From contig OX030967.1 in NCBI GenBank assembly GCA_943735955.1, forward strand, positions 3,823,590-3,887,589: a DNA stretch of 64,000 nt. Reading direction: 5' to 3'. Shown here piece by piece: positions 63,370 through 64,000 of this stretch. Made by a program: the position numbers and the translations under genes. Source of the stretch: Piscicola geometra. Lineage: Eukaryota; Annelida; Clitellata; Hirudinida; Piscicolidae. The notes below the pieces were generated by a model, which was not told the DNA's origin, did no database searches, and was given only the letters and a program-made list of their open reading frames with translations. Positions within the stretch are counted from its first letter, which is position 1, and each line of letters opens with the position of its first letter.

Positions 63370-63589
63370 CACCACCAACAACAACAACACCCTTACCAAA
63401 AACAACAACTACACAACCACCACTACCACAACAACAACTACCACCACCACCACTACCACAAAAACAACTACCACCCCCAACACCACCACTACCACAACAA
63501 CAACAACTACCACCACCACTACCACAACAACAACTACCACCACCACCACTACCACAACAACAACTACCACCCCTAACACCACCACCACC

Positions 63590-63653
<64 letters not shown>

Positions 63654-63655
63654 CC
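63370..63655. repeat. (ACA)n/(ACC)n trinucleotide tract
   Basis: ACAACAACTACCACCACC repeats end in a pure ACA tract right before an acceptor-like CCAG. Poly-Thr and poly-Val frames are artefacts, though the poly-Thr frame reads into the candidate exon that follows. Confidence 0.9.
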
Positions 63656-63670
63656 CCAGTAGGCTTCCAG

Positions 63671-63775
63671 GTGCTAACCACTCTAGCATGCCTCTCAGCC
63701 CTTCCAATGTTATTGTTCAGTCGTCTTTATGGTGATTACCCCAACAAAAAGAAAATAAAAAAAACACATAGATAA
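63671..63775 (+). CDS. Candidate C-terminal exon of a membrane protein, family unknown (partial)
   Basis: After acceptor GGCTTCCAG, 34 codons read VLTTLACLSALPMLLFSRLYG, then a Lys-rich tail ending KKKIKKTHR and a stop. One hydrophobic helix followed by a basic tail fits the last membrane segment of a multi-pass protein. Upstream exons are not in the window between the repeats. The non-repetitive composition contrasts with its surroundings and supports a real exon, but no family was recognised. Confidence 0.35.
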   Translation: MLTTLACLSALPMLLFSRLYGDYPNKKKIKKTHR

Positions 63776-64000
63776 AAAAGAATACAATTATAAAAATAAA
63801 TATATATGAATAAATATAAGAATATAAAAAAAGTAGTTAAAAAATATATATATAAATATATATGTATATAGAAAAAAAATGAGTATAGTATTAATCATAA
63901 TAACTCCAAAAAAACATTAAAATAGTAAAAACAATAGCAATAACATTAAAATATATAAAAATATTTATACTACTACAACTACTACTCATAATAATAATGA
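63776..64000. other. AT-rich 3' flank
   Basis: Very AT-rich with TATATA runs. Nothing recognised. Confidence 0.4.

Overview
The window looks like nuclear DNA from a bilaterian invertebrate. It has spliced genes with GT-AG introns and AT-rich spacers, and no operons or ribosome binding sites. The gene set is animal-typical: a CRK adaptor, an NK3/bagpipe homeobox, an LPCAT3-type MBOAT enzyme, a TBC1D9-type RabGAP and a YAE1 family protein. The species cannot be named from the sequence. The genes were assembled by hand by finding conserved peptides and then requiring splice sites and intron phases to agree, so most exon edges are base-exact predictions, not measured transcripts. Nearly every long reading frame in the window is a by-product of simple or tandem repeats.

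Layout. 148-2398 (-): first eight exons of a TBC1D9/9B homologue that runs off the left edge. 2946-6682 (+): complete ten-exon CRK, head to head with TBC1D9. 8671-9069 (+): one secreted, cysteine-rich, PAN-like exon with no partner exons found. 10427-12178 (-): an endonuclease/exonuclease/phosphatase-fold protein that appears to have lost its catalytic residues. 14455-41528 (-): a six-exon YAE1 homologue whose 576 coding bases are spread over 27 kb, because intron 2 (25.4 kb) is almost wholly a 39-bp minisatellite. 41883-48320 (+): complete fourteen-exon LPCAT3, head to head with YAE1. 48321-58525: repeat-rich DNA with no supported gene. 58526-60860 (+): complete NK3 homeobox gene, its homeodomain split by two introns, the first filled with ATCC-type repeats. 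61100-64000: repeats plus weak terminal exons of unrecognised genes.

The outstanding feature is the roughly 25.1-kb array at 15586-40690. It is hierarchical: 39-bp monomers, roughly 0.48-, 1.09- and 1.55-kb higher-order units, and a roughly 7.3-kb tandem duplication. It lies within an intron of a conserved gene, reaches the 3' splice site, and leaves one strand almost free of G. That composition produces spurious open frames of 8,419 and 6,787 codons. The same habit recurs on a smaller scale: most introns of CRK, LPCAT3, TBC1D9 and NK3 are occupied by their own tandem arrays, often touching a splice site.

The genes do not form a pathway. CRK (tyrosine kinase signalling), TBC1D9 (Rab GTPase control), YAE1 (cytosolic Fe-S targeting of ABCE1), LPCAT3 (phospholipid remodelling) and NK3 (mesoderm patterning) are unrelated neighbours; two pairs probably share bidirectional promoters.
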